Shown here: positions 18,648 to 27,531 of the stretch, one piece after another | Layout of the letters: every line of letters starts with the position of its first letter | Position numbering within the stretch: the first letter of the stretch is position 1 | From: Phytoactinopolyspora mesophila | GTDB taxonomy: Bacteria; Actinomycetota; Actinomycetes; Jiangellales; Jiangellaceae | Reading direction: 5' to 3' | Length of the DNA stretch: 64,000 bases | Assembly (NCBI RefSeq): GCF_010122465.1 | Contig: NZ_WLZY01000001.1 | Span: 744,001-808,000 of the forward strand | Position numbers and translations under genes: made by a program | Notes under the pieces: generated by a model | Told to the model about the DNA's origin: nothing | What the model saw: only the letters and a program-made list of their open reading frames with translations | The model's database searches: none

Positions 18648-19585
18648 GAGACGAACTTACCGTCGTGCGCCTGCCGAGGGTCTTCGGCGGGAAAATCGGA
18701 CAAGAAGAGCCGTTGTGCCATATGCCAGTCCTCCGGATGCTGGCTGATGCCCACTTCGAAAGCATCAGCGACGCGCTGCGTCATCGCAGCTATTCGGCCG
18801 GCGCGCTGCTCGGGAACCTCGATAGGATCGTGGAACTCGAGCACGATGCCGTGGTTCGGCTCCTTGCCCTCGTAGTGCGAGGTCATCGGCACCAATGCGG
18901 CTCCGGTGCGCAACGAGAGCATAGCCGGGCCTGCCGGCATTCTGGTCTGTTCGCCGAAGAAGGTGACCGGAACACCACGCCGCGACAGATCTCGATCGGC
19001 CGGCAGACATACCAGTCCACCTCCCTCGAGGTGTTCGGTCAGCTTGGCCATGATGTTCACATCACTACCCGAAAGTGGCCAGATGATCAGTCCCAGTCTC
19101 GTCCGGTAGGCCAGGAACTTCTCGAACAGCTCCTCCGGGCGCAGCCGTTCGGCGACACTGGCAGCGGAGATGCCCGTCAATCCGGCCCATGCGCCGGCAT
19201 GGTCCCAGTTGGCCATATGTGCCAAGGGCACGACGATCCCCTGCCCGCTTTCCAGCGGCTCCCGTAGGCGGTGTTCGTTGATGGTGCGCACCCGGTTCGT
19301 GACGCGTTCCTGACTCCAGTCGCCGATCCGGAACGCGTCGCACCAATACCGCAGGTAGGACCGCATCGCGGCCCGGCTCAGGTCACGAAGCTCGCCCGGG
19401 CTCGCGTCGGGCACCACCCGGGCCAGGTTGCGTTCGAAGCCCTGCGCCGCTGATCCATGCCGGCGCCACGCGACGTCGGCGATGGTCCGGAACAACCCGT
19501 AGGCGCCGCGTTCCGGCATCGCTCGCACGGCGGCCCACCCGGCGCTGTACATGAGATATCTGCGCCGGTCCGCGAAGCTCGTCAT
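18644..19585 (-). CDS. patA: PIM acyltransferase (PatA-like)
   Basis: 313 aa from the ATG at 19585, which overlaps the pgsA stop (ATGA). The acyltransferase motif HMANWD (in VPLAHMANWDHAGAW) supplies the catalytic His and Asp, as in LpxL/HtrB and PatA. It acylates the 6-position of the mannose added by PimA, at the membrane. It overlaps pimA by 4 nt, so pgsA, patA and pimA form a tightly coupled operon. The longer open frame to 19636 lies inside pgsA. Confidence 0.94.
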   Translation of the reverse strand: MTSFADRRRYLMYSAGWAAVRAMPERGAYGLFRTIADVAWRRHGSAAQGFERNLARVVPDASPGELRDLSRAAMRSYLRYWCDAFRIGDWSQERVTNRVRTINEHRLREPLESGQGIVVPLAHMANWDHAGAWAGLTGISAASVAERLRPEELFEKFLAYRTRLGLIIWPLSGSDVNIMAKLTEHLEGGGLVCLPADRDLSRRGVPVTFFGEQTRMPAGPAMLSLRTGAALVPMTSHYEGKEPNHGIVLEFHDPIEVPEQRAGRIAAMTQRVADAFEVGISQHPEDWHMAQRLFLSDFPAEDPRQAHDGKFVS

Positions 19586-20193
19586 GCCTGGATCGCCTGC
19601 CTCCGCACCTCGCGGATGCGCTGGAACACCGTCCACGCGCTGGCACTCATCAGCAGCCAGAGCACAACTTCCAGCACCACAACCGGCAATCCAAACAATC
19701 CCACCAGGCCAGTGGTCACCAGTACCGCCACCAGGCGGTCGGCACGCTCGGCGATGCCACCGGAGGCGGTGTAGCCGAGGCTTTCGGCCCGGGCCCGCGC
19801 ATACGAGACGACCGCGCCGAGCGCCAGGCAGGCGATCAGCAGCGCTGTCATCCGGAGATTGTCCCCGTCACCGGCGAACCACAGCGCCAGCGCACCGAAG
19901 ATCGCGGCGTCACCCACCCGGTCCAGAACCGAGTCGAGGAACGCCCCCCACGTGCTCTTGCGGCCCGACAGCCTCGCCATGATGCCGTCGATGTTGTCGG
20001 CGAAGACGAACGCCGTGATCACAAGCGTGCCCACGAGGAACTCGCCCCGGGGGTAGAACGCGAGCGCGCCCGCCGTCACGCCGATGGTGCCGACGATGGT
20101 CACCGCGTCCGGGCTGATGCGGGCCTTCGTCAGGGCACGCGCAACTGGAGTGAGGATGCGCGTGGTGTAAACGCGCGTGTACTTGTCAAGCAT
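19582..20193 (-). CDS. pgsA: Phosphatidylinositol phosphate synthase PgsA
   Basis: 203 aa from the ATG at 20193 (MLDKYTRVYTTRIL). The CDP-alcohol phosphotransferase signature is visible: DNIDGIMARLSGR followed by GAFLDSVLDR, with the four metal-binding Asp. Six membrane helices are predicted by eye. The enzyme couples CDP-diacylglycerol with inositol 1-phosphate, the actinobacterial route to phosphatidylinositol. First gene of the PIM operon, divergent from the EF-G-like gene. Confidence 0.94.
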   Translation of the reverse strand: MLDKYTRVYTTRILTPVARALTKARISPDAVTIVGTIGVTAGALAFYPRGEFLVGTLVITAFVFADNIDGIMARLSGRKSTWGAFLDSVLDRVGDAAIFGALALWFAGDGDNLRMTALLIACLALGAVVSYARARAESLGYTASGGIAERADRLVAVLVTTGLVGLFGLPVVVLEVVLWLLMSASAWTVFQRIREVRRQAIQA

Positions 20194-20446
20194 CTGCCTG
20201 GTTTCGTCGATTCTTGGTCGGACAACGAGTCGAACATGGGTGGTGCGGATTGCGACCGGCGGTGTCCCCCGAAAAACACCCACCTGGCCCCGCCATCGTA
20301 GGAGATGGATCCTTGGTTGCCCCTTGCGGATCCTCGTCTAGCGCAGCAGAGTGGCATTCACCACTACGCATGATGGTCGGCGCTGACACCCGCGAGACCG
20401 ACGATGCAGGAGGCGACGGCGCCGCCACGAGAGAAAGGCGGGCGCC

Positions 20447-22597
20447 ATGGCGAGCCGACACTCCAATGATCGAAACTCAGGAGGTGCTGCCGGCGCTGAT
20501 ACCGGGCCGCCGGCAGCCAGCGAGGTGCGAAACGTCGTCCTGGTCGGGCATACCGGAGCCGGGAAGACCACCCTCGTCGAGGCGTTGCTAGCGGCTACCG
20601 GCACGGTCAGCCGCGCCGGGCGGGTCGAAGACGGCAACACCGTCAGCGACTACGACGACGCCGAGGTGCGGCAGCAACGCAGCGTGAACCTTTCACTCGC
20701 GCCGATCGAACACGCCGGCGTCAAGATCAACCTGCTCGATACCCCCGGCTACGCCGACTTCGTGGGAGATCTGCGGGCCGGTTTGCGGGCCGCGGACTGC
20801 GCCCTCTTCGTCGTCTCCACCGCCGAGCCGATCGACGGCACCACCCGGATGCTCTGGACCGAGTGCGCCACGGTGGGCATGCCCCGCGCACTGGTCCTGA
20901 CCAAACTGGACCATCCGAGGTCCGACTACGCCGGCACGCTCAGTGCCTGCCGGGAGGTCTTCGGAGAGAAGGTTCTCCCCCTCTATCTGCCGGTTCCCGA
21001 CGCCGGCGGGCCCGTCACGGGACTGATCGGCATGATCAGCCGCCAGCTTCACGAGTACCGCGACGGGGCCCGCACGGCGGCTGAACTCGGCGAGACCGAT
21101 GCGGTGCGCCTCGAAGAAGCGCGTGGCGAGCTGATCGAAGGCATCATCGAGGAGTCCGAGGACGAGACCCTCATGGAACGCTATCTCGGTGGTGAAGAGC
21201 TGGATCCCAAGGTCCTCATCGACGATCTCGAACAGGCGGTCGCTCACGCCTCGTTCCATCCCGTGCTGCCGGTCTGCTCAGCCTCCGGCCTGGGCACCAC
21301 CGAGCTCCTCGAGGTGATGACCAGCGCGTTCCCCTCCCCCGGCGAGCACCCGATGCCGGAGGTCACGTCCGTCGACGGTGCCGTCAAGAACGGCCTGACG
21401 TGCGATCCGGCCGGGCCATTGCTAGCTGAGATAGTCAAGTCGACCACCGACCCCTACGTCGGGCGGATCAGCCTGACCCGTATCTTCTCCGGCACGCTGC
21501 GTGCAGACATCCCCGTACACGTGTCCGGGCATTTCCTGACCGGCGGCGGTCACGAAGAACATGACGAAGACGAGCGCATCGGCGCGCTCTCCTCCCCGCT
21601 CGGCAAGACCCAGCGCCCCATCGGGCAGGCCCACGCCGGAGACATCGTGGCCGTGGCCAAACTCTCCCGGGCCGAGACCGGAGACACTCTGTCCGACCCC
21701 GGCAACCCGTTGCTGATGCGGCCGTGGGACATGCCGCAGCCCATGCTGCCGGTGGCCATCGTCGCCAAGACCAAGGCGGACGAGGACAAGCTCTCCCAGG
21801 GCCTGTCCAGGCTGGTGGCCGAGGAGCCGACGCTGCGGGTCGAGAACAACCCGGAGACGCACCAGCTGGTGCTCTGGACCATGGGTGAGGCACACACCGA
21901 CGTGCTCCTCGAGCGGCTATCCAAACGGTACGGCGTCGAGGTCGAGCAGACCGAGCTGCGAGTGCCTCTGCGGGAGACCATCGCCGGGCACGGCGAGGGC
22001 CGTGGCCGTCACGTCAAGCAGTCCGGCGGGCACGGCCAGTACGGCGTGTGTGAGATCGAGGTGGATCCGCTGCCGGAGGGCGGCGGGTTCGAGTTCGTCG
22101 ACAAGGTGGTCGGGGGCGCCATTCCGCGCCAGTTCATCGCCTCCGTCGAGAAAGGCATCCGCCATCAGATGGAGAAGGGCGTGAGCCGGGCCGGGTACCC
22201 GATGGTCGACGTCAAGGTCACGCTGCTCGACGGTAAGGCGCACAGCGTCGATTCCTCGGACATGGCCTTTCAGATGGCCGGCGCGCTGGCGCTGCGAGAA
22301 GCGGCCGAAGCGGCGGGGGTCACCTTCCTCGAGCCGTTCGACCACGTGTCGATCTTGGTCAACGACGACGACGTCGGCACCGTCATGAGCGACCTCTCCG
22401 GCCGGCGCGGTCATGTCCAAGGCACGGAGGCTGTCGGGCAGGGCCGCTCCCTGATCAAGGCAGAGGTTCCGCAGACCAGCCTGACCCGGTTCGCGATCGA
22501 GCTGCGGGCGATGAGCCACGGCACGGCCACCTTCACCCGCACATTCGCTCATTACGAGCCGATGCCCCAGCATCTGGCCGCGAAGGTCATGGAGTAG
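20447..22597 (+). CDS. EF-G-like GTPase (EF-G2 / FusA2 type)
   Basis: 716 aa. G1 GHTGAGKTT is at 34-42, G3 DTPGYADFVGD follows, and the G4 position reads TKLD instead of canonical NKxD. Domains II to V of EF-G follow, ending FTHYEP-like (TFARTFAHYEPMP type). This is the elongation-factor-G-like protein common in actinobacteria alongside true FusA; in mycobacteria it does not replace EF-G and its role is unresolved. It is transcribed opposite to the flanking PIM genes and splits the thrS-HIT-pgsA order known from mycobacteria. Confidence 0.92.
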   Translation: MASRHSNDRNSGGAAGADTGPPAASEVRNVVLVGHTGAGKTTLVEALLAATGTVSRAGRVEDGNTVSDYDDAEVRQQRSVNLSLAPIEHAGVKINLLDTPGYADFVGDLRAGLRAADCALFVVSTAEPIDGTTRMLWTECATVGMPRALVLTKLDHPRSDYAGTLSACREVFGEKVLPLYLPVPDAGGPVTGLIGMISRQLHEYRDGARTAAELGETDAVRLEEARGELIEGIIEESEDETLMERYLGGEELDPKVLIDDLEQAVAHASFHPVLPVCSASGLGTTELLEVMTSAFPSPGEHPMPEVTSVDGAVKNGLTCDPAGPLLAEIVKSTTDPYVGRISLTRIFSGTLRADIPVHVSGHFLTGGGHEEHDEDERIGALSSPLGKTQRPIGQAHAGDIVAVAKLSRAETGDTLSDPGNPLLMRPWDMPQPMLPVAIVAKTKADEDKLSQGLSRLVAEEPTLRVENNPETHQLVLWTMGEAHTDVLLERLSKRYGVEVEQTELRVPLRETIAGHGEGRGRHVKQSGGHGQYGVCEIEVDPLPEGGGFEFVDKVVGGAIPRQFIASVEKGIRHQMEKGVSRAGYPMVDVKVTLLDGKAHSVDSSDMAFQMAGALALREAAEAAGVTFLEPFDHVSILVNDDDVGTVMSDLSGRRGHVQGTEAVGQGRSLIKAEVPQTSLTRFAIELRAMSHGTATFTRTFAHYEPMPQHLAAKVME

Positions 22598-22600
22598 GCG

Positions 22601-22813
22601 CTACCAGGCCAGGATTGCGTGATCGTCCAATGGGTCCGCGCCGGCGCCGTACTGGTCCGGCGCCGGCGTATCCGTGCCTGGCCCGGACGGCGCGAACAGC
22701 GCGGAGTTCCGCCACCACAGGTCTTCGGCGCGCTTATCCGCGGCCTCGGCGGCGTTGCCGGTGCCGAATGCTGAACCGGCGCCCGCCAGGGTGGTCCGAT
22801 AGTGGTGTCCCAT
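22601..22813 (-). CDS. Small protein of unknown function
   Basis: 70 aa from the ATG at 22813, with CGAGGGGAC just upstream, a good ribosome site. The sequence starts MGHHYRTTLAGAGSAFGTG, has an alanine-rich helix with DLWWRNS, and ends in a Pro/Asp-rich tail. It converges with the EF-G-like gene with only 3 bp between stops. No family recognised; coding is supported by the ribosome site and codon use. Confidence 0.55.
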   Translation of the reverse strand: MGHHYRTTLAGAGSAFGTGNAAEAADKRAEDLWWRNSALFAPSGPGTDTPAPDQYGAGADPLDDHAILAW

Positions 22814-22975
22814 TGCTGTCCCCTCGGCCTTGAAACGACAAGAAAGCAGTCCGCCTATCACTGAGACAGACGGCTCGGAGGATATCCGAGTTGCGCGCGG
22901 CAGATAACTTTCTGGAAACGTTCGCCACGTGCCGACGGGCAGGCGTTTGACGGGAAAGCGGTACTCCGGGAGAAG

Positions 22976-23485
22976 TCAGCGGCGGCTGGGCCACTGCTCG
23001 GCCAGCAGCTCCCGGGTGTCGGCCAGCAGCTGCGGCATGACCTTGGTGTCGTCCAGCACCGTCATGAAGTTGGCGTCCCCGCTCCACCGGGGGACGACGT
23101 GCTGGTGCAGGTGAGCCGACAGCGATCCCCCGGCGACACCGCCCAGGTTCAGCCCGACGTTGAATCCGTGCGGCGACGAAGCGGCCTTCACGGCGACGAT
23201 GGCGTCACGGGTCATGCTGCCGAGCTCGACGGCTTCTTCCTCGGTCAACAGCTCGTAGTCGCCGACGTGGCGGTTGGTCACGATCATCAGATGACCTGGG
23301 TTGTACGGGTGCAGATTCAGCACCGCGTACACGTGCTCGCCACGCGCCAGGATGAGCCCGTCCACGTCGGCCATCGTGGGGATGACACACAACGGGCAAG
23401 CATCTCCGTCGCGGCCGTTGCCCGGCTCACCCTTGATATAGGCCATCCGGTACGGCGTCCACAGCCGCTCCAGCCGATCTGGCAA
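22976..23485 (-). CDS. HIT-family hydrolase / AP4A phosphorylase-like
   Basis: 169 aa. The histidine triad is SAHLHQHVVPRW. A CPLC pair near 31-34 matches the zinc-binding cysteines of the actinobacterial group, whose mycobacterial member is an Ap4A phosphorylase. It acts on dinucleoside polyphosphates in the cytoplasm. It lies 80 bp downstream of thrS on the same strand, separated from it by repeat B2. Mycobacteria have the same thrS-HIT adjacency. Confidence 0.93.
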   Translation of the reverse strand: MPDRLERLWTPYRMAYIKGEPGNGRDGDACPLCVIPTMADVDGLILARGEHVYAVLNLHPYNPGHLMIVTNRHVGDYELLTEEEAVELGSMTRDAIVAVKAASSPHGFNVGLNLGGVAGGSLSAHLHQHVVPRWSGDANFMTVLDDTKVMPQLLADTRELLAEQWPSRR

Positions 23486-23504
23486 CCTCGAGCTCCTTCC
23501 AACA

Positions 23505-23556
23505 CCGTGCGTCCTGCATGTCGAGCGCCCTGGGGCTCATTCTGCAGGACGCACGG
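23505..23556. repeat. Repeat family B, copy 2: perfect 14-bp hairpin
   Basis: CCGTGCGTCCTGCA (23505-23518) pairs perfectly with TGCAGGACGCACGG (23543-23556). The 24-nt loop contains TCGAGCGCC and GGGCTCA, shared with family B copy 1 at 15307-15377. It lies between the thrS stop and the HIT start, so it may be a terminator or attenuator. Confidence 0.85.
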
Positions 23557-23564
23557 CGTCAGGT

Positions 23565-25562
23565 TCAGACCTGGACCCGCCGCCGGACTACGTCGACGAT
23601 CTCCGCCACGGCGTCGTCCACGGGCACGCCGTTCTTCTGGCTGCCGTCGCGGTAGCGGAACGAAACCGCGCCCTTCGCGGCGTCGTCGTCCCCGGCGATC
23701 AGCATGTAGGGGACCTTCTGCTTTTGCGCGTTGCGGATCTTCTTCTGCATGCGGTCGTCCGAGGAGTCGATGTCGACCCGGATGCCGTGCGCGCGCAGTT
23801 TGGCCGCGACGTCGTCCAGGTAAGGCACGTGGTGATCCGCGATGGGGATGCCGACCACCTGGACCGGCGCCAGCCATGGCGGGAACGCACCGGCGTAGTG
23901 CTCGAGCAGGATGCCGAAGAACCGCTCGATGGAGCCGAACAGCGCCCGGTGGATCATGTACGGCCGCTGCCGCGAGCCGTCGGCCGCAGTGTACTCGGCT
24001 TCGAACCGGGCCGGAGTCTGCAAGTCGACCTGGAGAGTGGACAGCTGCCAGCTGCGGCCGATGGCATCGGTGACGTGGACATCGATCTTGGGGGCGTAGA
24101 AGGCGCCGTCGCCCTCGTTGATGCGATACGCCAGCCCCGCCTTCTTCAGCGCTTCCTCCAGCGCCGCCTCGGCGTGGTTCCAGTCGGCGATGTCGCCGAC
24201 GAACTTCTCCGGGCGGGTGGACAGTTCGGCGGTGAACTCACTGAGCCCGTAGTCGCGTAGCAAGCCGAGCACGAAGTCCAGCAGGCTGGCCAGCTCACCG
24301 GCCAGCTGGTCCGGGGTGCAGAAGATGTGGGAGTCGTCCTGGCTGAACCCGCGCGAACGGGCCAGCCCGTGGACCACGCCGGAGCGCTCGTAGCGATACA
24401 CCATGCCGAACTCGAACAAGCGCAGCGGCAGCTCGCGATACGAGCGCCCCCGCGACTTGAAGATCAGCGTGTGCATCGGGCAGTTCATGGGCTTGAGGTA
24501 GTAGTCCTGCCCGGGCTTGCGCAGGTTGCCCTCGGCGTCGTACTCGGCGTCGACATGAACGGGCGGATAGAGGTCGTCCTTGTAGAAGTCGAGATGACCT
24601 GACCTCTCGAACAGCGCGCCCTTGGTGATATGTGGGGTGTAGACGAACTCGTAGCCGCCATCTTCGTGCCGGATCCGGGAATACTCCTCCATCACCCGGC
24701 GCACCACGCCGCCCTTGGGGTGCCAGACAGCCAGCCCGGATCCGATCTCCTCGGGGAAGCTGAACAGATCCAGCTCGGCGCCGAGTTTGCGGTGGTCGCG
24801 GCGCTCGGCCTCGGCCAGCCGGTCCAGATACTCCTGCTGGGCTTCCTTGGTCTCCCAGGCGGTGCCGTAGATCCGTTGCAACTGCGGGTTCTTCTCGTCG
24901 CCGCGCCAGTACGCGCCGGCCACCCGCATCAGCTTGAACGCGGGGATGTTCCTGGTGGTCGGCAGGTGCGGGCCGCGGCACAGGTCTTTCCACGCGACCT
25001 CGCCACCACGGCGGACGTTGTCGTAGATGGTGAGCTCGCCGCTGCCGACCTCCGCGGATGCCCCCTCGGCCGCATCGGCGGCGCCGCCCTTGAGCCCGAT
25101 CAGCTCGAGTTTGTACGGCTCCCCCGCCAGCTCGGCCCGGGCGTCGTCGTCGGAGACCTCGCGCCGGACGAACTCCTGGCGCTCCTTGATGATGCGCTGC
25201 ATCTGCTTCTCGAGCCGCTTCAGATCCTCAGGGGTGAACGGCTCGGACACATCGAAGTCGTAGTAGAACCCGTTCTCGACCGGCGGGCCGATGCCCAGCT
25301 TCGCGTCCGGGAACAACTCCTGGACCGCTTGCGCCAGCACATGCGCGGTGGAGTGGCGCAGAATGGCACGGCCGTCGTCGGAACTGATCACGACCGGCTC
25401 GATCTTGTCGCCATCGGCGAGGACCCGCGCCAGATCGACCAGATCGCCACCGATCCGGGCGGCGATCACCGCCTGCTCTTCGCCGAAAAGGCCGGCGGCC
25501 GTCGTGCCCGCATCGACCTGTCGCTCGACTCCGGCGACGACAATGCGGATTTGTTCGGACAC
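23565..25562 (-). CDS. thrS: Threonyl-tRNA synthetase
   Basis: 665 aa from the GTG at 25562 (start [11 protein letters not shown]) with GGGAG upstream; the frame stays open to 26018 but that part overlaps the divergent MreB-like gene. An N-terminal TGS domain (1-65) is followed by the editing domain with [11 protein letters not shown] near 80. The class II core comes next (motif 2 with [20 protein letters not shown], motif 3 with [16 protein letters not shown]) and then the anticodon-binding domain from about 560. It charges tRNA-Thr. Length is typical. It leads the thrS-HIT pair. Confidence 0.96.
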   Translation of the reverse strand: MSEQIRIVVAGVERQVDAGTTAAGLFGEEQAVIAARIGGDLVDLARVLADGDKIEPVVISSDDGRAILRHSTAHVLAQAVQELFPDAKLGIGPPVENGFYYDFDVSEPFTPEDLKRLEKQMQRIIKERQEFVRREVSDDDARAELAGEPYKLELIGLKGGAADAAEGASAEVGSGELTIYDNVRRGGEVAWKDLCRGPHLPTTRNIPAFKLMRVAGAYWRGDEKNPQLQRIYGTAWETKEAQQEYLDRLAEAERRDHRKLGAELDLFSFPEEIGSGLAVWHPKGGVVRRVMEEYSRIRHEDGGYEFVYTPHITKGALFERSGHLDFYKDDLYPPVHVDAEYDAEGNLRKPGQDYYLKPMNCPMHTLIFKSRGRSYRELPLRLFEFGMVYRYERSGVVHGLARSRGFSQDDSHIFCTPDQLAGELASLLDFVLGLLRDYGLSEFTAELSTRPEKFVGDIADWNHAEAALEEALKKAGLAYRINEGDGAFYAPKIDVHVTDAIGRSWQLSTLQVDLQTPARFEAEYTAADGSRQRPYMIHRALFGSIERFFGILLEHYAGAFPPWLAPVQVVGIPIADHHVPYLDDVAAKLRAHGIRVDIDSSDDRMQKKIRNAQKQKVPYMLIAGDDDAAKGAVSFRYRDGSQKNGVPVDDAVAEIVDVVRRRVQV

Positions 25563-25661
25563 GACGTGCTCCCTCGCGTAGAAATTGATATCGGTTTGGG
25601 TCAACCCGCTCGATGGTACCTGCGCCCGGACGTACAGTAGAAACAGATATTGGAGGTCGGC

Positions 25662-26648
25662 GTGGGCGGCTTCGGAATAGATCTCGGCACCGCGAACACG
25701 GTGGTCGGTCAACCACGTCGGGGCATCGTGTTCGACGAACCCTCCGTCATGCTGGCCCATACCGACGAGCCCACGGTTCCGGTCCTGGTCGGCCATGAGG
25801 CTCGCGAGCTCACCGGCCGCACCCCTTCCGGGTACATCATGGTCCGGCCGCTGCAGGACGGCGTGGTGGTCGATCTCGAATCCGCCCGGGCCTTTATCGT
25901 CGCGCTCCTGCGCAAGGTGAAGCGCCGCGCCCTTCCTGGCCGCGGCCGGCGCGCCGTCATCGGTGTCCCGGCCGGGGCCACCACGCTCGAGTGCCGTGCT
26001 CTGCTCGAGACCGCCCATGAGGCGGGCCTGCGCAAGGTCGCCCTGCTGCCCGAACCCGTCGCCGGAGCGCTAGGTGCCGGCGTCGACCCCCTCGAGTCGC
26101 GTGCGCATCTAGTCGTGGACGTCGGCGGCGGCACCTCCGAGATCACCGGGTTCTGCTACGGCGGGATTCTGTCCTCGCGAACCTGCCGGGTCGCAGGTGA
26201 CGAGCTGACCCGGGCTCTGGCCCAGTACCTACGGGCCGAGCATCGCCTGATGGTGGGCGACCTCACGGCGGAGAACATCAAGGCAACCGCCGACGCCGTC
26301 GCGGACCCACCGCTCATCATCGAAGGCCGCGACGCCGCCACCGGCCGTGCCAGGTTGGTGACGGTCGAGACCGACGAGGTCAAAGAAGCGCTGCACACCA
26401 CCATTGACGAGATCATCCAGACCTTGACCGGATGTCTGGAGGAACTGCCCGCGCAAGCCGCCAGCGACATCATGAGCAACGGTGTGCTCGCCGTCGGCGG
26501 TGGCGCCCTGATGTCCGGCTTCACCGAACTGCTCGAGGACACCTTCGGTTTCCCGGTCAAACTCGCCGACCGCCCGCTGACGTGCGTCGCCGAAGGGGCC
26601 ACCATCGCGCTGCACAAGCCCGAGATCCTGGCCGCCTACGGCGGGTAG
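25662..26648 (+). CDS. MreB-like actin-fold protein
   Basis: 328 aa from the GTG at 25662, 7 nt after [19 protein letters not shown] is the phosphate-1 loop, [14 protein letters not shown] the phosphate-2 loop, and [14 protein letters not shown] the adenosine motif of the MreB/Hsp70 actin fold. It stands alone without mreC, mreD or a division cluster and is divergent from thrS. It may be a cytoskeletal MreB or an MreB-like ATPase of other function. Sequence near residue 110 ([15 protein letters not shown]) is typical MreB. Confidence 0.88.
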   Translation: MGGFGIDLGTANTVVGQPRRGIVFDEPSVMLAHTDEPTVPVLVGHEARELTGRTPSGYIMVRPLQDGVVVDLESARAFIVALLRKVKRRALPGRGRRAVIGVPAGATTLECRALLETAHEAGLRKVALLPEPVAGALGAGVDPLESRAHLVVDVGGGTSEITGFCYGGILSSRTCRVAGDELTRALAQYLRAEHRLMVGDLTAENIKATADAVADPPLIIEGRDAATGRARLVTVETDEVKEALHTTIDEIIQTLTGCLEELPAQAASDIMSNGVLAVGGGALMSGFTELLEDTFGFPVKLADRPLTCVAEGATIALHKPEILAAYGG

Positions 26649-26673
26649 GCACGTCCCCTCCCCCACCCCCGCA

Positions 26674-26873
26674 GTGATCGTCAGTGCGGTGTGGTCACAT
26701 CCAGCCGCTCCCGCCCGCTGACTCCTCCTTGCAGACGTCCGTGCAGACGTCCTGGAGTTGGGCCAAACATGCTCGCCGAATCCTCGGTGATCGTCAGTAC
26801 GCTGTGGTCGCTGTCGGGTGATCGTCAGTACGCTGTGGTCGCGGGATAACAACCACAACGCACTGACGATCAC
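26674..26873. repeat. Repeat family D: three direct and one inverted 23-bp units
   Basis: GTGATCGTCAGTACGCTGTG-type units start at 26674, 26787 and 26818 in direct orientation, and an inverted unit occupies 26851-26873. The third and fourth units can form a hairpin around GCGGGATAAC. The block fills the 250-bp gap between the convergent MreB-like and lipoprotein genes. The remaining spacer at 26700-26780 contains a short duplicated GCAGACGTCC. Confidence 0.85.
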
Positions 26874-26898
26874 CGGGTAAGGGGCCGACGGCGAGAAG

Positions 26899-27414
26899 CT
26901 AGCGTGTCGTCATATCGATCTCTACGTGATCCGACACAGCTGCATCCGTCGTCAATGTGAGCGCGTGTCGCGCTTCGCGCGAATCGCACCCAGCCGATAG
27001 AGCAGTATCTGGCAGAACGATCAGACCGGCGTCGATGGTGAACGACGTGATCGTGGCCCCGTCACCCTCGATCACCACCGTGGGCCGCACCTTGCAATGC
27101 AGTTCGCTCCAGATCAGCTGTAAATCGCCGGCTGTGTCCTCGATCAAACGAAAGTGATCCGGCTTCTCGGATAACACCACACCATCATCAGCGGGATCCG
27201 TGCCGTCGGCCAGATCGAACTGGAACTCCCAGTCAGCTACCAGTCCCTCGGTGTCAATCACGCTACCTGCCGCGAGTTCCTCGCCCTCGGGAACGAAAAC
27301 CGTCTCGTTCGCTTCCCCGTCACTCTCAGGCTCGTCATCGGACGAGCCGGCACATGCCGTGGTTGCCCCGAGCGATAAGGCGACTGAGGCCAACACCACG
27401 GTACGCCAGGGCAT
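26899..27414 (-). CDS. Putative lipoprotein of unknown function
   Basis: 171 aa. The signal peptide (WRTVVLASVALSLGATTAC) ends in a weak lipobox TTAC at about residues 18-21. The mature protein begins with an acidic low-complexity linker (SSDDEPESDGEANE) and continues as a beta-rich domain with two Cys late in the sequence. No family recognised. It may be an envelope accessory protein; it lies downstream of the SEDS-PBP operon but after a terminator-like hairpin. Confidence 0.75.
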   Translation of the reverse strand: MPWRTVVLASVALSLGATTACAGSSDDEPESDGEANETVFVPEGEELAAGSVIDTEGLVADWEFQFDLADGTDPADDGVVLSEKPDHFRLIEDTAGDLQLIWSELHCKVRPTVVIEGDGATITSFTIDAGLIVLPDTALSAGCDSREARHALTLTTDAAVSDHVEIDMTTR

Positions 27415-27434
27415 CCGACGATCTTAGCGCCCGG

Positions 27435-27486
27435 CGCAATGAGGAAGCTCACTGTTGCTGGGGCGACCACAAGCTTCCTTATTGCG
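27435..27486. terminator. Hairpin downstream of the SEDS-PBP gene
   Basis: CGCAATGAGGAAGCT (27435-27449) pairs with AGCTTCCTTATTGCG (27472-27486) with one mismatch, loop 22 nt. It follows the SEDS-PBP stop at 27532 on the minus strand and precedes the lipoprotein start, so a terminator is likely. Confidence 0.65.
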
Positions 27487-27531
27487 GCTTGAATCCTTCC
27501 CTGTCTGCGCGATGACTTATCCCCTGTGTAT

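Noticed and set aside
25563-26018. N-terminal extension of thrS up to 26018
   Set aside because: It would overlap the divergent MreB-like gene and has no ThrRS-like sequence before the TGS domain; the GTG at 25562 has a good ribosome site.
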